From positions 6,758,001 through 6,822,000 of the forward strand of contig OY755178.1 of NCBI GenBank assembly GCA_963576735.1: a stretch of DNA of 64,000 nt, written 5' to 3'. The notes beneath the pieces are model-generated. The model searched no databases. It was not told where the DNA came from and saw only the letters and a list, made by a program, of their open reading frames with translations. Source of the stretch: Bedellia somnulentella (Eukaryota > Arthropoda > Insecta > Lepidoptera > Bedelliidae). The translations under genes were made by a program, and so were the position numbers. Positions 43,873 to 55,962 of this stretch are shown piece by piece. The first letter of the stretch is position 1, and every line of letters starts with the position of its first letter.

Positions 43873-44028
43873 TTGCTGTGTAGTGCCGGCTTAGAATAGC
43901 GCTACCCCTTTTCTTCCGGTGGGTGTTTTTACTATCTTTTCCCCACTCAACTTTCCAAAAGTGGCTGAGGAATTTTTAATTCCTTAGCTCTGGCTACCCC
44001 TTCTAGGGATTTATAGCCGTGAATATAT
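43873..44028 (+). repeat. Repeat-B copy, internally deleted
   Basis: 'gctgtgtagtgccggcttag' then a direct jump from 'cttccggtgggtg' to 'tttttactatcttttcccca', ending 'tttatagccgtgaatata'. Confidence 0.82.
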
Positions 44029-44471
44029 GAATGTATTTAATTTCATATCTAATGAGAAATATTTATGACAATGAATTGTAATTCGTCAAACAAACAACAA
44101 TATCCAAAGTACATCATAGGCATTAAATCATCCTTTAAGTAAACATAAGTAAGTTCACAGATATCCGATAATATTTCAAGAAACCCTTGAGAAAGCCCAC
44201 ATATATCGATGCAAAGCCTGAGTGGTTGTGTGTGAGACAGTCTCCAGAGAGCCATACTTGTAGTTCCGGCGACGTAAAGACAATAGATGGACTTTGTATG
44301 CCAAGTTTGATTTACGAGCACACAGATTTTATTAGGGACATCCCACCTTCATGGAGCGTTACGTATAAGCGCGATCGTAAAAACGCAGTAAACTGTAGTA
44401 TGGTTTTAGATTGTTACAATAGTTTCTTACATTTTTTTAAAGATTTTTCGCTTAGTTCGATAACGGTAATA

Positions 44472-44836
44472 TAAAACATAACATCAACATAAACGTGAAC
44501 GTCTATATGTTTAGCGTGAACGCCGTTTATCCCCGAAGTAGTTGGCAGGGGTACCAATACTTCTAAACATCACGTGACAGCGCCACCTAGTGTCCAAAGT
44601 AGGTACCCACGTTTTGCTCACACAGTGTATTCACGTGATAGGGTGCAGGCCTATTACCGTTTTGTACGAATACATTGTCACATGGCTAAGTACAACTCGG
44701 CCATGTGAATTTCCTCACGATGTTTTCCCTCACCGTTAACAATCATGATAAATTAACCGCATCAAAAAGACAAATTGGTGTAGGCCCGACCCGGGATATG
44801 AACTCAGGCCTATCTGTTTACGGGCGGGTGTTCTAC
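44472..44836 (-). mobile_element. SINE-A copy in left palindrome arm
   Basis: From 'aaaacataacatcaacat' to the tRNA-like head 'gggcgggtgttctacccg'. The inverse copy is at 45422-45618 in the right arm. Confidence 0.85.
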
Positions 44837-45618
44837 CCGTAATAATGGTAATAGTTTAACTTAACAAAAATAAATACTTAGGTCATTGTTTGTTGCATTT
44901 GTAATCGCTTTATACTTTTTCATCAAGTAAATAGTACACACTTAATATTTTTGTAATTGTTGTAATAATGTCTTAATATTAGTATTTTATAAGACTTTTA
45001 CGATTGCACATTATAATTAAAACAACTTTTGACTTTCGGATATTTTAATCGCGTGTTATTACATGGTTTTTTAAAGCCCGACGTTTCGAAAACTTTTCAG
45101 TTATCATGGTCCATAATATTCTTCCCTAGTATTCTAGTCTTCCCGTGACCATGATAACTGAAAAGTTTTCAAAACGTCGGGCTTTAAAAAACCGTGTAAT
45201 AACACGGGATTAAAATATCCGAAAGTCAAAAGTTGTTTTAAATTATAATGTGCAATCGTAAAAGTCTTAAAAAAAACTAATATTAAGACATTATTACAAC
45301 AATTACAAAAATATTAAGTGTGTACTATTTACTTAATGAAAAAGTATAAAGCGATTACAAATGCAATAATATACAACAAACAATGACCTAAGTATTTCTT
45401 TTTGTTAAGTTAAACTATTACCATTATTACGGGTAGAACACCCGCCCGTAAACAGATAGGCCTGAGTTCATATCCCGGGTCGGGCCTACACCAATTTGTC
45501 TTTTTGATGCGGTTAATTTATCACGATTGTTACGGTGAGGGAAAACATCGTGAGGAAATTCACATGGCCGAGTTGTACTTAGCCATGTGACAATGTATTC
45601 GTACAAAACGGTAATAGG
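44643..45618. repeat. large palindrome, arms about 475 bp, ending in the assembly gap
   Basis: The left arm (44643 to about 45118) and right arm (about 45140-45618) are near-perfect reverse complements, for example 'aaagcccgacgtttcgaaaa' against 'ttttcaaaacgtcgggcttt'. Both include the same part of a SINE-A. The centre is about 20-30 bp around 45125. The right arm is cut by Ns. Confidence 0.9.
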
Positions 45619-45818
45619 NNNNNNNNNNNNNNNNNNNNNNNNNNNNNNNNNNNNNNNNNNNNNNNNNNNNNNNNNNNNNNNNNNNNNNNNNNNNNNNNNN
45701 NNNNNNNNNNNNNNNNNNNNNNNNNNNNNNNNNNNNNNNNNNNNNNNNNNNNNNNNNNNNNNNNNNNNNNNNNNNNNNNNNNNNNNNNNNNNNNNNNNNN
45801 NNNNNNNNNNNNNNNNNN
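45619..45818. other. assembly gap (200 Ns)
   Basis: Exactly 200 N bases, most likely a fixed-size placeholder, so the true gap length is unknown. ORFs spanning it are meaningless. Confidence 0.98.
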
Positions 45819-46216
45819 TCCTCATGTGGGGATTATTATTCATAAATAAAGATGTTATTAAAATGGAAATAAAATGGAATTCATGTCAAAAAACATTAAA
45901 TTATGATAGTTAGGCGTTTCCAACATTTGCATTCTATCTGAAAAGGTAGACAAGTGGCCGTCCGAATTAGTTAAAATTCGGAGGTAGGAAACGCAAACAC
46001 TACTTGAACGTGTAAAAAAGAAACAAAGGATAGAGAAATTTCGCGCTGGATGCCAACTGACACTGTGGCTCAGTTGGCAGAGCGACGGGGGCGTATACCC
46101 GAAGGTCGCGGGTTCGAACCCCGCCAGTGTTGAAATTTTTCTTTCCTTTAATAACATCTTTTATTTATGAATAATAATCCCCACATGAGGAATTCATGTC
46201 AAAAAACATTAAATTA
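45819..46216 (+). mobile_element. SINE-D region: tRNA-like element with inverted ends
   Basis: The sequence just right of the gap (tcctcatgtggggattatta) reappears inverted at about 46158-46192 (taataatccccacatgagg). A 27-bp segment (gaattcatgtcaaaaaac...) occurs at 45877 and again at 46190. A tRNA-like domain lies at 46059-46131, and a perfect 8-bp hairpin (tccgaatt/aattcgga) at about 45960. A relative of the tail occurs reversed at 51275-51340. Confidence 0.65.
46059..46131 (+). other. tRNA-like sequence (SINE-D head, probably not a functional tRNA)
   Basis: 73 nt: a 7-bp acceptor stem GACACTG/CAGTGTT (one G-U), D stem GCTC/GAGC with AGTTGGCA loop, and a perfect T arm GCGGG-TTCGAAC-CCCGC. 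The anticodon arm is faulty: CGGG/CCCG with an A-A mismatch and an 8-nt loop, so no anticodon can be read reliably. Both internal promoter boxes look intact. Confidence 0.7.
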
Positions 46217-46800
46217 AGAGTTATGTAGCGGAGCGGTTTTGTTGTGAGTAATGTAATGTGCAGTGGTTCATATATGCTCGTTGCTGTTTCCTGCAATGTG
46301 TATTTAATTAAATAAAATGTTTTAATAAGTATAAAACATAATATGCCGTTCTTTGTATGAAACGCAAAGTAACAGTTTATAAGTAAATAGACTGCATAAT
46401 GGTATCAATTTTTCAATTGGGTACAAAAAGTTAGATTCACTACCTCTTCATATATTTAAATCGTGCACTTTTTTTACATATTTGTTGGGCCGTAGTACGT
46501 TTACAATTATATTTTGAATGAGATATATATAAAACGATACTATGGAAGTTTGGGAAAGATATATATTTAAAACCGATATTTGTACTTAGAAGTACAAACG
46601 TGGTTTTACTGCTGTGTTCAAATTGAGTAAAGATAATTATTATTTGTTATAAATATTGTTAGTCAATAGCAACAAAGTCATATATTGTTACAAGAAATGT
46701 CGTCGAATTGTGATCACAAAACGATCTTTAGTATAAAAACTCAAAATAACGGTTTTGAGCTTCTTTTTTGAATCACTAAAAACCATATATATGTACACCT

Positions 46801-47038
46801 TCTGTGTAGTGTCGGCTTAGAATAGCACTACCCCATTTCTTCCAGTGGGTGTACATAAGAGGCGACTAGCGGTATCGGGGCTTTAAAGGGATTATTGGGC
46901 GATGCGGTTGGAGACCCATCACCAATAACCTTTATTTTACCATATTTTCTCCACTCAGCTTTTCAAAGGTGGCTGAGGAATTTCTTTATTCCTTAGCTCT
47001 GGCTACCCCATCTAGGATTTATAGCCGTGAGTAAATGT
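46801..47038 (+). repeat. Repeat-B copy, near full length
   Basis: 'ctgtgtagtgtcggcttaga' through 'atttatagccgtgagtaa'. Confidence 0.88.
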
Positions 47039-48110
47039 ATATATTTATGTAAATCCATATATCAACCCATAGGAGATTTAGGGTAAGTGGTTTGTATTTA
47101 TACTTACATATTTCCTTACAATATATAACTTTCAAGAACAGTTGGGAATTCCTTGCCAAGTATATTTAATCAGCTTTTACAGCACTCATAATTGTCATTG
47201 GTTTTAACTATCTTGAATTTTTTCTCTCGCTTCTCAATGTTTCTATTATCCGATGAAGCGATAACTATTTAACCATAAGTAATTACGATTTAACGTCACG
47301 TAAATCATAGTAAAACAGCACATTAATTTATAAAATGTTAAATAGTAAATATAAAATTTAAGATGAAAAGGGAACGTCAATACTAGGCTATATTATAATT
47401 TGAAAAGTCAATGTTACTGAATTAAATTAATAAGATATGAAAGGACGTAAAATAAAGACGAAAACGGTTATGTATTTCCAGCCGCATTATATAGGTATGT
47501 ATTTTAGGGAAAACCTATGACCTAAACTTGATCAAAAAATATACTTACATAATTGTTACCTTGATATCCGCAATAACTACCACTACTGGTCACCAAGAAC
47601 TTCAATGAAAATAAAACTATTTCATTTAAATGTCACAAAAGTGAAAATCCCGACAATCGTTTTCGAATACTTCTTTTTTCCAATAAAAGTCGGGTCGAGC
47701 AAAAGGCAAGAATCTCGATGGCTTGCGAATATCGCACACCCATTCCTTACAATACAATTTAACGCAAAAACTCTCGAATTTTCAGGGCTTGTTGGGTTGT
47801 TTATCCGATTCGTGTAAAATTACGACAAGAGCCGAGGTCTCTCGAGTACTATTGTTCGTGTTTTGGCTGCATTAAATCCTTCCGTCATGACCCGCGGAAT
47901 CCGTGCCGAAAGGAAATATTTCATTCTTTATCCCAACTTTATGATTTTCCCTCCTGAGATAATTGGCTAATGAAAAAAGGTGAGATTTAGTAGCTAAATG
48001 TTAAATCGTTAACTTTGTTCGGTTATTTTGAGATATTTCTAATACTCTTTTCTAAATATATAAATGTAACTAATAGATATTCGGCCTATTTGGCTGTTTC
48101 TATTTTTTTC
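47039..48110. other. intergenic; non-repetitive, GC-richer island at 47600-47940
   Basis: The island (gtcgggtcgagcaaaaggca; cgtcatgacccgcggaatcc) differs in composition from its surroundings and matches none of the repeat families. An ORF of 70 codons inside has no recognised homology. It is a candidate conserved noncoding element. Confidence 0.4.
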
Positions 48111-48114
48111 AAGT

Positions 48115-48232
48115 TCTAGAGACCCATCATCAACAATCCATTATTTTAAAATATTTTACCAACTCAATTTCTAAAAGACGCTGAGATATGCTAATTCTGA
48201 AGCTCTGGTAACCTCTTTAGGGTCAATAGTCA
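48115..48232 (+). repeat. Repeat-B copy, degenerate
   Basis: 'gagacccatcatcaacaatc', 'ctcaatttctaaaagacgct', 'agctctggtaacctctttag'. Confidence 0.65.
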
Positions 48233-48344
48233 AAATAAAGGTAGGTAGATTTGTCGTATTTGTCAGTATTCAGCATTTGGCCAAAAGGTTAGTAGCATAT
48301 GACCGAGTGATGAAACAATTTTCATTTTAAAATATATTTAAAAC

Positions 48345-49287
48345 TAGTGGATCGTCCCAGCTTCGCACGGGTAGCGTTGTTTTTTAAATATCTGAGGTTT
48401 CTTCTTCAGTCACTGCTCAAGCATTGTGAAATTCAGCGCAATGTTTTCAATTTATTAAATTTACAGCACTCCCTAAACAGTGTAGTTTGGTGATTTTGAA
48501 TGCGCTTTAATGAACGGTTCAGTATTTCCGCTTAATAGCAAATTTTGAATAAAACGCTATGAAATATTTATAACAATCTAAAAAATAAATCTTACGTGAT
48601 GTAGGATGCAACTACCTGGCGCCATCTACTATGTTATATGTAAATTAGTAAAGATATGATGGCTAATTTTATGTATAATTTCGGTGTTTCTCTACCGATT
48701 TCTATGATATTTTTTTTATTGAATAGGTAATAATGTTACCTTTTTTAAATTAGGGATGAGTGAGAGGTTTACAAACGTTAGAGTAAACAAATATAATCAG
48801 AATGTTCCGAACTGCTAAGCTATCAGGAATTACACGTGTTATTGTGAGTCAACCGTAAAAGATAGACATAAACTGTTGAGATTTTTTTTTAGATAATTTT
48901 ATGACGAATATTTCCGTCATACATGATTTCTATGTAAGTTAAACCATTAAGGCTGCACACGGGACGGAAGCTTAAAAATGGAGTAACTTCTCCCGTATCC
49001 CAAAATTTCCCAAAATTCCCCTTTATTACTCGGTTGAAAAGTATACAAAAACTTGCCAGGAGTATGGAGGATAATTGTACCAAGTTTCGTTAAAATCCGT
49101 CGAGTAGTTTTTGTTTCCATGAGAAACATACAAACCGACAGACAAACAGACAGACAGACAGACAAAAATTTTACTGATTGCATTTTTGGGCATCAGTATC
49201 GATTCCTAATCACAACCTGATAGTTATTTTAAAAATATATTTCATGTACAGAATTGACCTCTCTACAGATTTATTATAAGTATAGAT
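48345..49287 (+). repeat. degenerate interspersed element, relative of 5425-6442
   Basis: Opens 'actagtggatcgtcccagct tcgcacgggt' and closes 'ttattataagtatagat'. It includes the (CAGA)n-type run at 49138-49165 typical of such LINE-UTR-like repeats. No coding capacity. Confidence 0.55.
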
Positions 49288-49314
49288 TATAATTACTATC
49301 GGAATAGGTGTTTT

Positions 49315-49895
49315 TCATACCACAGCTCTGGTTTCCTCTTTAAAGGGTTATACCCGGGATGATATGTATTTATTTTTAGTATTTATTTTTTTTACAAGCC
49401 AATATAAATATATGATTTGAAAAAATGACTCACAAGCATATTTTACAATTATTCAACGACGTTGTTAGTGATGTCATTTAAAGCCAGCAATAATCAGCTG
49501 TGTTTCAGAATGCGAAAAATACTCAACTTTCTTAACTAGAAGTTTCTGCAATCTAGCAAACATTAAACTAAGTCACGGGACTGCCAACTTTAAAATACCA
49601 TTAATTTATTTGAACAGAAAACTTCGTTTATTACCTTTCAACTGCTGGTCGGTTGAGTAATGTGAGTAAGGATGTTTAATTTCCAATGGGTCTTGCCACC
49701 ATAATAAACCCTCTCGGGGTACGATCTAAACTAAATGCATAGTTGTGACATTTTTGAAAAGGGTCCCTTATTTATTTACCATGTTATCGGACCCTCATCT
49801 TCAATTATAGTTTGCCTCGAGATAGATTACACGATATAGTAATAAGTACAGTTTGTGAAATATCAGCTTTTTGCAGTTTATATTTCTTGCTCACG
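49315..49895. other. intergenic with Repeat-B fragment at 49315-49362
   Basis: Fragment 'agctctggtttcctctttaa'. The rest is unassigned. Confidence 0.45.
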
Positions 49896-50030
49896 CAATT
49901 AGTTACCATTTGGATGGGCAGAGACGATCGATTGCTATTTATTATTATCCTAAGAAACCTCGAATTTGCTTCATTTCCATTCATCATTATATTCATACAT
50001 TCTTTTTGACTATTCATACATACATACATA
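49896..50030 (-). repeat. RTE-like LINE 3' tail, degenerate
   Basis: 'ccatttggatgggcagagac gatcgattgc' parallels the family tail, ending in CATA repeats shared with the adjacent Repeat-B. Confidence 0.6.
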
Positions 50031-50031
50031 C

Positions 50032-50276
50032 ATATACTCACGGCTATAAATCCCATGAAGGGGTAGCCAGAGCTAGAGAATTAGAAATTCCTCAGCTACT
50101 TTTGGAAGTTGCGTAAGGAAAAGATGGTGAAATAAAGGTTTTTGGTGATGGGTCTCCAACTGCATCGCCCAAAAATCCTTTAAAAGCCCTAATACCGTTA
50201 GTTGCCTCTTACGTACACCCACCAGAAGAAATGGGGTAGTGCTATTCTAAGCCGACAACACACTACACAGCATATT
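50032..50276 (-). repeat. Repeat-B copy, near full length
   Basis: 'actcacggctataaatccca' to 'acactacacagca'. Confidence 0.88.
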
Positions 50277-50504
50277 CACAGCCCTATTTAAAGCATTACC
50301 CTTATTCGCTCTGCTTTAAATTTATAGTTTAGTATTAATTTATTTTTAAATTGAATAAGGATTGTTTTAGTCAATTTATTATTTCGCGGAATTACAAATG
50401 GTCAGGGAAGGTTAATGAGCTACATCTCCGTTGCATTGAAATTCAAGTAATTTATTATAAAGTAAGGAATAAAACTGGCCTCATAACATATATACATACA
50501 TATA

Positions 50505-50732
50505 CTCACGGACATATAATCCCAATAAGGGGTAGCCATAGCTTCAAAGCTAGAAACTCCTCAACCACATTTGGAAGTTGATAGGGGACAAAATGGTAGT
50601 AATAAAGTTTCGTTGATGACACGTCTCCAACCGCATCCCCTAAAAACCGCTTAAAGCCCATACCCTTAGTCGCCTCTTATGACATCCGTGGGTAGAAAGG
50701 TGTTAAGACATTCTAAACCGTATACACGGCTC
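50505..50732 (-). repeat. Repeat-B copy
   Basis: 'actcacggacatataatccc' to 'ccgtatacacggct'. Confidence 0.82.
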
Positions 50733-50822
50733 ACATAACATAAGAGAAAACATATTAAACATAATGATAATACTTTCCAGTTTTCTAACGGTTCACATTG
50801 TAAACGATTGTCAAATAAACAT

Positions 50823-51178
50823 AATAACATAAACGTTCACGCCGAATATCCCCGAAGGGGTTGGCAGAGGTACTAATACTTCTGAACATCACGTAACTTT
50901 GTCACCTGGTGTTCAGAGTACCCACATTTTGCATGGACAGTGTACTCACGTGATAGGGGGCAGGCCTATCGCCGTTTTGTACGAATACACTGTCACATGA
51001 CTAATTACAACTCAGCCATGTGGGTTTCCTCACGATGTTTTCCCTCACCGTTAACAACCATGATAAATTAACCACACATATGTCTTTAAAAAAGACAAAT
51101 TGGTGTAGGCCCGACCCAGGATTTGAACACTAGTCGTTTGCACGATAACCGAGTGTTCTACCCACTGGGCTATCACGG
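50823..51178 (-). mobile_element. SINE-A copy, near full length
   Basis: 'cataataacataaacgttca' through the head 'gagtgttctacccactggg ctatca'. Contains 'ccgacccaggatttgaac' (box B inverted). Confidence 0.88.
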
Positions 51179-51274
51179 TTGGTCGCATAAACATTTCCAT
51201 TATCAAAATGTGAACTAAATCTATATAGCATTGAGTTCAATTGATTTTATAATTTGAATGTTTTTATTCATGAA

Positions 51275-51345
51275 AAGCTCATGTGAGGATTATTACTAAT
51301 AAATAAAGGAAAAATAAAGGAAAAAATTCGAAGAAGAGGTGTCGA
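51275..51345 (-). repeat. SINE-D tail relative
   Basis: 'gctcatgtgaggattattac' followed by 'aataaataaaggaaaa' is the inverse of the SINE-D 3' tail at 46132-46192. Confidence 0.6.
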
Positions 51346-51544
51346 AATTTTACTTTACTTTATTTATTAGTCAATTGTTTTAGTTTCAAACTTAATTATA
51401 TTTTTTCCGAACTCATGATTTGCGAGTTCACAATTCTAGTACAGTGGAGTGAGTGTGGCGTGATGCGTCCCTAATTTGATTCAACAGATTGCACACGAAC
51501 TGATGAACTGAACAATGACCTGTGCGGTTCAATATAGTATGCTT

Positions 51545-51705
51545 TCCTCAAAAAGGCAGGCGTCCGAAGTATGCAAAATAGAGGAGCATGTATGATAATA
51601 TTGATGGATGGAAACAAAGCTAGAGAGTTTAGCCAGGATCGTACAAATTAGCGATCGACATGTCTATGCCTACCCCAATGGGAACTAATGGCGTGAGTAT
51701 ATGAA
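51545..51705 (+). repeat. RTE-like LINE 3' end
   Basis: 'ggcaggcgtccgaagtatgc', 'gtttagccaggatcgtacaa', 'cctaccccaatgggaactaa tggcgtgagtat', colinear with the family end. Confidence 0.8.
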
Positions 51706-53090
51706 ATGTTTTACGTTTTCTGTTAAGGATGAAGTTCTGGTTTCGCTCACATGTGAAATAAGATATGGAAATATTAAGTTCCCAAAACGTTGTGCTAAGT
51801 CGTAATACGGTGTATGCAAGCATTTTTATTATTCGTTTCTTTCAATACGACTGATGGCCAATGATTTCTGGCGGAATAAAATATCAGTTAAGTTTGTTAA
51901 AGTGTATATTCGATTAAAACATGATCGTAGGAAAAGATACAGCAATTTTGGAATTACAGATCATTATGTGAGATGCAGCCTTTAACAGTCTGTAGATGTA
52001 CAGATATAGATGTAGATGAACAGTATGTATGTATGATAAATATATCACCTACATAATTTAATGATTTTGACTTCCTAGTTTGGTTAGTCAAAACTACTAA
52101 AAAGATACAACATACTGAAGTCATTATACTGGCATTGTATACTAGCTAGTTGTCACGAGTTCATTAATCAAAACAAGTAACTCGGGTGTGTATATAAATC
52201 TTTGAATAAGCTGCCCAACACTATATGATTTAAAGTAATTAAAAATGATAAATGATCACTTTGTATTCATGAATAATATACTGCTACAATATGTGCGTAT
52301 AATGTGTAGCGCAATTAGGACTTCTAATTTATATTTTATGTGCATTATTCCCATGTTCTGTTCAAATCTCATTAAAATAATTTTATACATGATATCTTTT
52401 ATATTTTTTATCAAACACAAGTACAACGATTACATTTCTATTAATGCTATTTATGATAAATTTTTGTACCTACGTGATACAGAGAATACGTAATCGTAAA
52501 ATTTAATTCAACAAACATGATTTTTAGCAATCTTTTCAAATAATTTTCCTGAACTCAGCAAGTTTTTCCACTACTTTCTTTCAGATAAAATCGAAAAACA
52601 TAAGTTGAGTATTTATTTATTAATTTGTGTCAAATACTCAAAGGCTCCTGATTTTGTGTGTAGAAAACAGTCCCTTCAGTGAGGCACAAATTCACGGACG
52701 ATTATTTCTTCCCAAAAATCTTGAGCGATGCAGACCGCGCACCAAATAGTTTATGCCCTCGTAACCTAAAGCCTCTCCCCTATTTATCTTTTCTTTTCAC
52801 TTGTCCTTCCGCAAAATGGAAATTTATTGCCTATGAGAATGTGAGCGGGCCTTTTTAGTGACCGCTGAAAAGTTTTGTGGGGAAATATGAAGTATCATGA
52901 TTTATTTCAAGGGATCAATCGGTATCAACTCGTGAAGTTAAATTCATATTAAACGTAAAAAGTTTAATTTTTAAGATGGTTAACATATACCTGGTTTTAT
53001 CTATTTAATTATTTTGCAAATGCAATATACCCCAGTCAAATATAGCTAAAACACTTATGCCATTTTAAACTCATATTCTTACACATTACA
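51706..53090. other. intergenic; non-repetitive island at 52640-52890
   Basis: The island (cgatgcagaccgcgcaccaa; gagcgggcctttttagtgac) is less AT-rich and outside the repeat families. No ORF of note. Confidence 0.4.
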
Positions 53091-53094
53091 ACGC

Positions 53095-53210
53095 CAAGAG
53101 TGAACTTCGCCATGTAAGTTTGCTCACTATGTTTTCCCGCTCAGTTAACAAAAATAATTAATTAACTACACTGCAGACTTCAGAAAACATACAGAGATGT
53201 AGGCTTACTT
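53095..53210 (-). mobile_element. SINE-A fragment, degenerate
   Basis: 'cgccatgtaagtttgctcac tatgttttcccgctcagtta' matches the inverted SINE-A body. Confidence 0.55.
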
Positions 53211-54185
53211 AATTTTAATTTCTCTCAGAAAATACCGCCCACAATATGAACCAACGCATATGCGGTGCTTGTCGGAAGCCTATGAATGCATAAAGCGCAG
53301 AATCGGGTCAACATTCAGAAATTTAAAAGATTTCTATGTCCAACATGATATTGAAAACATCCAACAATACAAACTAAAACTTACTCAACCATCTATATAC
53401 ATTTTATTTACGAAACTGTTCTAAGCACAATATGGCCTACAAAAAACAAATTTCCTATTCCAAGGAAACTCTCGGAATTACTCGAAACAAGTGGAAACAA
53501 CACAACTCATAAAGTTTTAATAAAGTAGCTTCGGTACTAAAGAGCTTCATGATTACACGGTGGGCCAGAACGTTATTTTTCGCTGCACGCTTATATTTCG
53601 CTGAATACCGGGAGCCATATTTATGACTTCAAATAAAAATCTCGCGCTATGTTAGAATAAAAAGTTGAGTTTTCACGTCGTTGCCAGTGGCGTCGAGGGG
53701 AACAGCCGAAAGGCTCATTACACGCGGAAACTTTTTCGAATCATTAGAATTTATACACTCTACAAGTTTTACGCTATTCAGGCACTTGTGTGTGAGCGTT
53801 GGCTCTTTCAATATGATAAAATGCGGGTCGGTTTCCGAGGTACAGTCTGCTCTAGTAACTGATGCTCCATTTTAAGTATGTATATAAAACTTATAGTAAT
53901 ACTCCATACGTATAGTTTATTTAAATATGTATTGGTACCAATATTATTATAGCTGTTTAGTAATGTACTTTTCTGTTTCAATTGTAACAATTCTTTATTT
54001 ATTTGGTGGTATCCCACCAGTCCAGTATATTCTTTATTATTTTATATTTTGTTGTGAAATATGGTGCTATTTATTAAAGTGGGTATGTGCACGATTGTTT
54101 CTGTCAGGTCAGCCATGTTTTTTATTGTAAATTACATTTGATTTAAAAGTTATATTGTTCCATATAGTAATATACATACATACAT
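53211..54185. other. intergenic; non-repetitive island at 53520-53870
   Basis: GC-richer island (gtcgttgccagtggcgtcga; ctcattacacgcggaaactt). Two overlapping ORFs of about 65 codons have no recognised homology. Confidence 0.4.
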
Positions 54186-54189
54186 ACAT

Positions 54190-54275
54190 ACATATGCTCA
54201 CGGCTATAAATCCCTAGACGGGGTAGCCAGAGCTAAGGAACTAGAAATTCCTCAACCACTTTTGGAAATTGAAAT
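54190..54275 (-). repeat. Repeat-B 3' end, truncated
   Basis: 'gctcacggctataaatccct' to 'ctcaaccacttttggaaatt'. Confidence 0.75.
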
Positions 54276-55365
54276 AAGTTATATATAGTACATAATAATA
54301 AACTGGTGTATCAAATAAATTAATAAACTTAATGGATAGAGAATAAAGAGATTTAAAAAAAATGCAAACGTCGCAAGATTTGAAAGAGAACGTTTGTAAA
54401 GGATTTTTTAACAAAATTGAGATTTTATAACAAAACAAAAATACTGATAAATTTGACTAATTTTTTTAGAGTATTACGAGGAATTTTTTTTGCCAATTAT
54501 GAATGCAAAATAATTTCTTGCAAATGTTCACCAAAAGCACGCTTACTGATGTCGATGTTTTCATCATTGTTTGTAATCAAATTACGGATTTTGAGATAAA
54601 GTTGCAATCGATTTGATTGACTCCATCAAGACTTTGTCCTTAACATAGCCCTAGATTTCAACAAATTTATTTTATAACCTAAACAGTTTTATGGTTTATC
54701 ATCACTTCTACTTATCAAGGTTACCGACAAAGTATACTATGTAATAAAGTTCTTAATTGCTCCTCATACTTACTGTTGTACAAAGTTTTTGTTGCTCCTC
54801 GTACATTTTCCGGTCTAAAACAAGCTAATTAAAATACTGCCCCAGGGGTTTTCCAGGTTCTTTGTGAACGTAATTACATTTGTCAATCGGTTTTGTGTAG
54901 CAGATAACATTTCTTGAAAAGAAATGAACGATCATTTTGCCTTGTTCAAATCTAATATACTTTTTTTTGTTTTCGCTATACACAGTTTTGTTAGTTAGGG
55001 AGCTTTTCTTGTGACAGGCGAGTTATTTAATAAATTACACTTACTGTAAGACCAAACTTCCTTTCGTCGCTATATGAATTATACATAAAGAAAGTCGTGC
55101 TACTTACACCATTTATACTCAGGAACTAATGAACAGAGTTGGCTGAATATTTGTGGCGAGGCAGTTTAGGACGAGAAAAAGACCATAGGATACTTTTTTT
55201 TTACCTATGGTAACCTACGATTTTTAATAGGAACACAGTAAACTACTATATGGGTGAAGCGGGGCGGTCGACTATTATTACCTAAAATAAAGTAGACAGA
55301 GTTCTAAGTGAGTGTTTTTTTTGGCCTAAATTAGTTACATTTCACAGCTTCAACTCATTACACAG
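54276..55365. other. intergenic, no gene supported
   Basis: AT-rich, short ORFs only. 'gttcttaattgctcctcata' and 'gtttttgttgctcctcgtac' at about 54745-54810 form a short imperfect duplication. Confidence 0.45.
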
Positions 55366-55457
55366 AAAAGAGAAGGTGTTTTATGTATACGCAATTCTAG
55401 AAGACAAATTGTTGTGTTTAATATCCACTGAAAAGTATGACGTAGTGTTATTGGAAG
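55366..55457 (+). other. candidate orphan exon
   Basis: A 92-bp block between an acceptor (actcattacacag) and a consensus donor (GTGAGT at 55458). It is open in one frame as KEKVFYVYAILEDKLLCLIS, TEKYDVVLLEG. No family recognised and no neighbouring exon found. Confidence 0.3.
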
Positions 55458-55824
55458 GTGAGTCAATTACGTATTGTTTGGAGATGAAGATTTTACCTAA
55501 ACCTAACTACCTACTTACTGAAACTTACCTTGAAATGCAGAATTTTACATTATTTTACAACTTTCTCATGGTTTCTTCAATTCATAACTGTTCTCTCATG
55601 AGACCTAATATGATATATATATTATCTATTTAAATTATATTCTGCAGTTATGATATGAATCTGTGAAAAAGGAATAGATTCTGTAAATTTATTGCGTTGT
55701 TTTCCGCTTGCTCAATACACTTAATCTGAGATTCCCCAACTTTTCGACCCCTTCAACGTAATGCGATTTTGGCAACCTTTCAAAATAATGCGGTTTTGTA
55801 AAATATATCTTTATACATACAAAT

Positions 55825-55925
55825 ATACCTACTCATGGCTATAACCCACGAAAAACTTCAGAATCAGAAATTCCTCAGCCTTTTTTGGAAGTTGAGTGCA
55901 GAAAAGATGGTAAAACTCAGGACGG
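55825..55925 (-). repeat. Repeat-B fragment
   Basis: 'actcatggctataacccacg' to 'gcagaaaagatggtaaaact'. Confidence 0.7.
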
Positions 55926-55962
55926 TTGGTTGGTGGGATAGGCTTGCGGTTACGAAACCCAA

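Noticed and set aside
45427..45913. ORFs spanning the gap on both strands
   Set aside because: They run through 200 Ns and SINE-A sequence; artefacts.
46059..46131. Functional tRNA gene
   Set aside because: Anticodon loop of 8 nt and a mismatch in the anticodon stem; embedded in repeat-like sequence with inverted ends. Called tRNA-like only.
47605..47817. 70-codon ORF as a gene
   Set aside because: No homology recognised, no splice or start context; composition fits a noncoding island better.
49138..49165. (CAGA)n run as a functional repeat
   Set aside because: Part of an interspersed repeat's end region; common simple sequence.
52245..52493. 82-codon hydrophobic ORF (Ile/Phe-rich)
   Set aside because: AT-rich composition explains the hydrophobic residues; no family, no supporting context.
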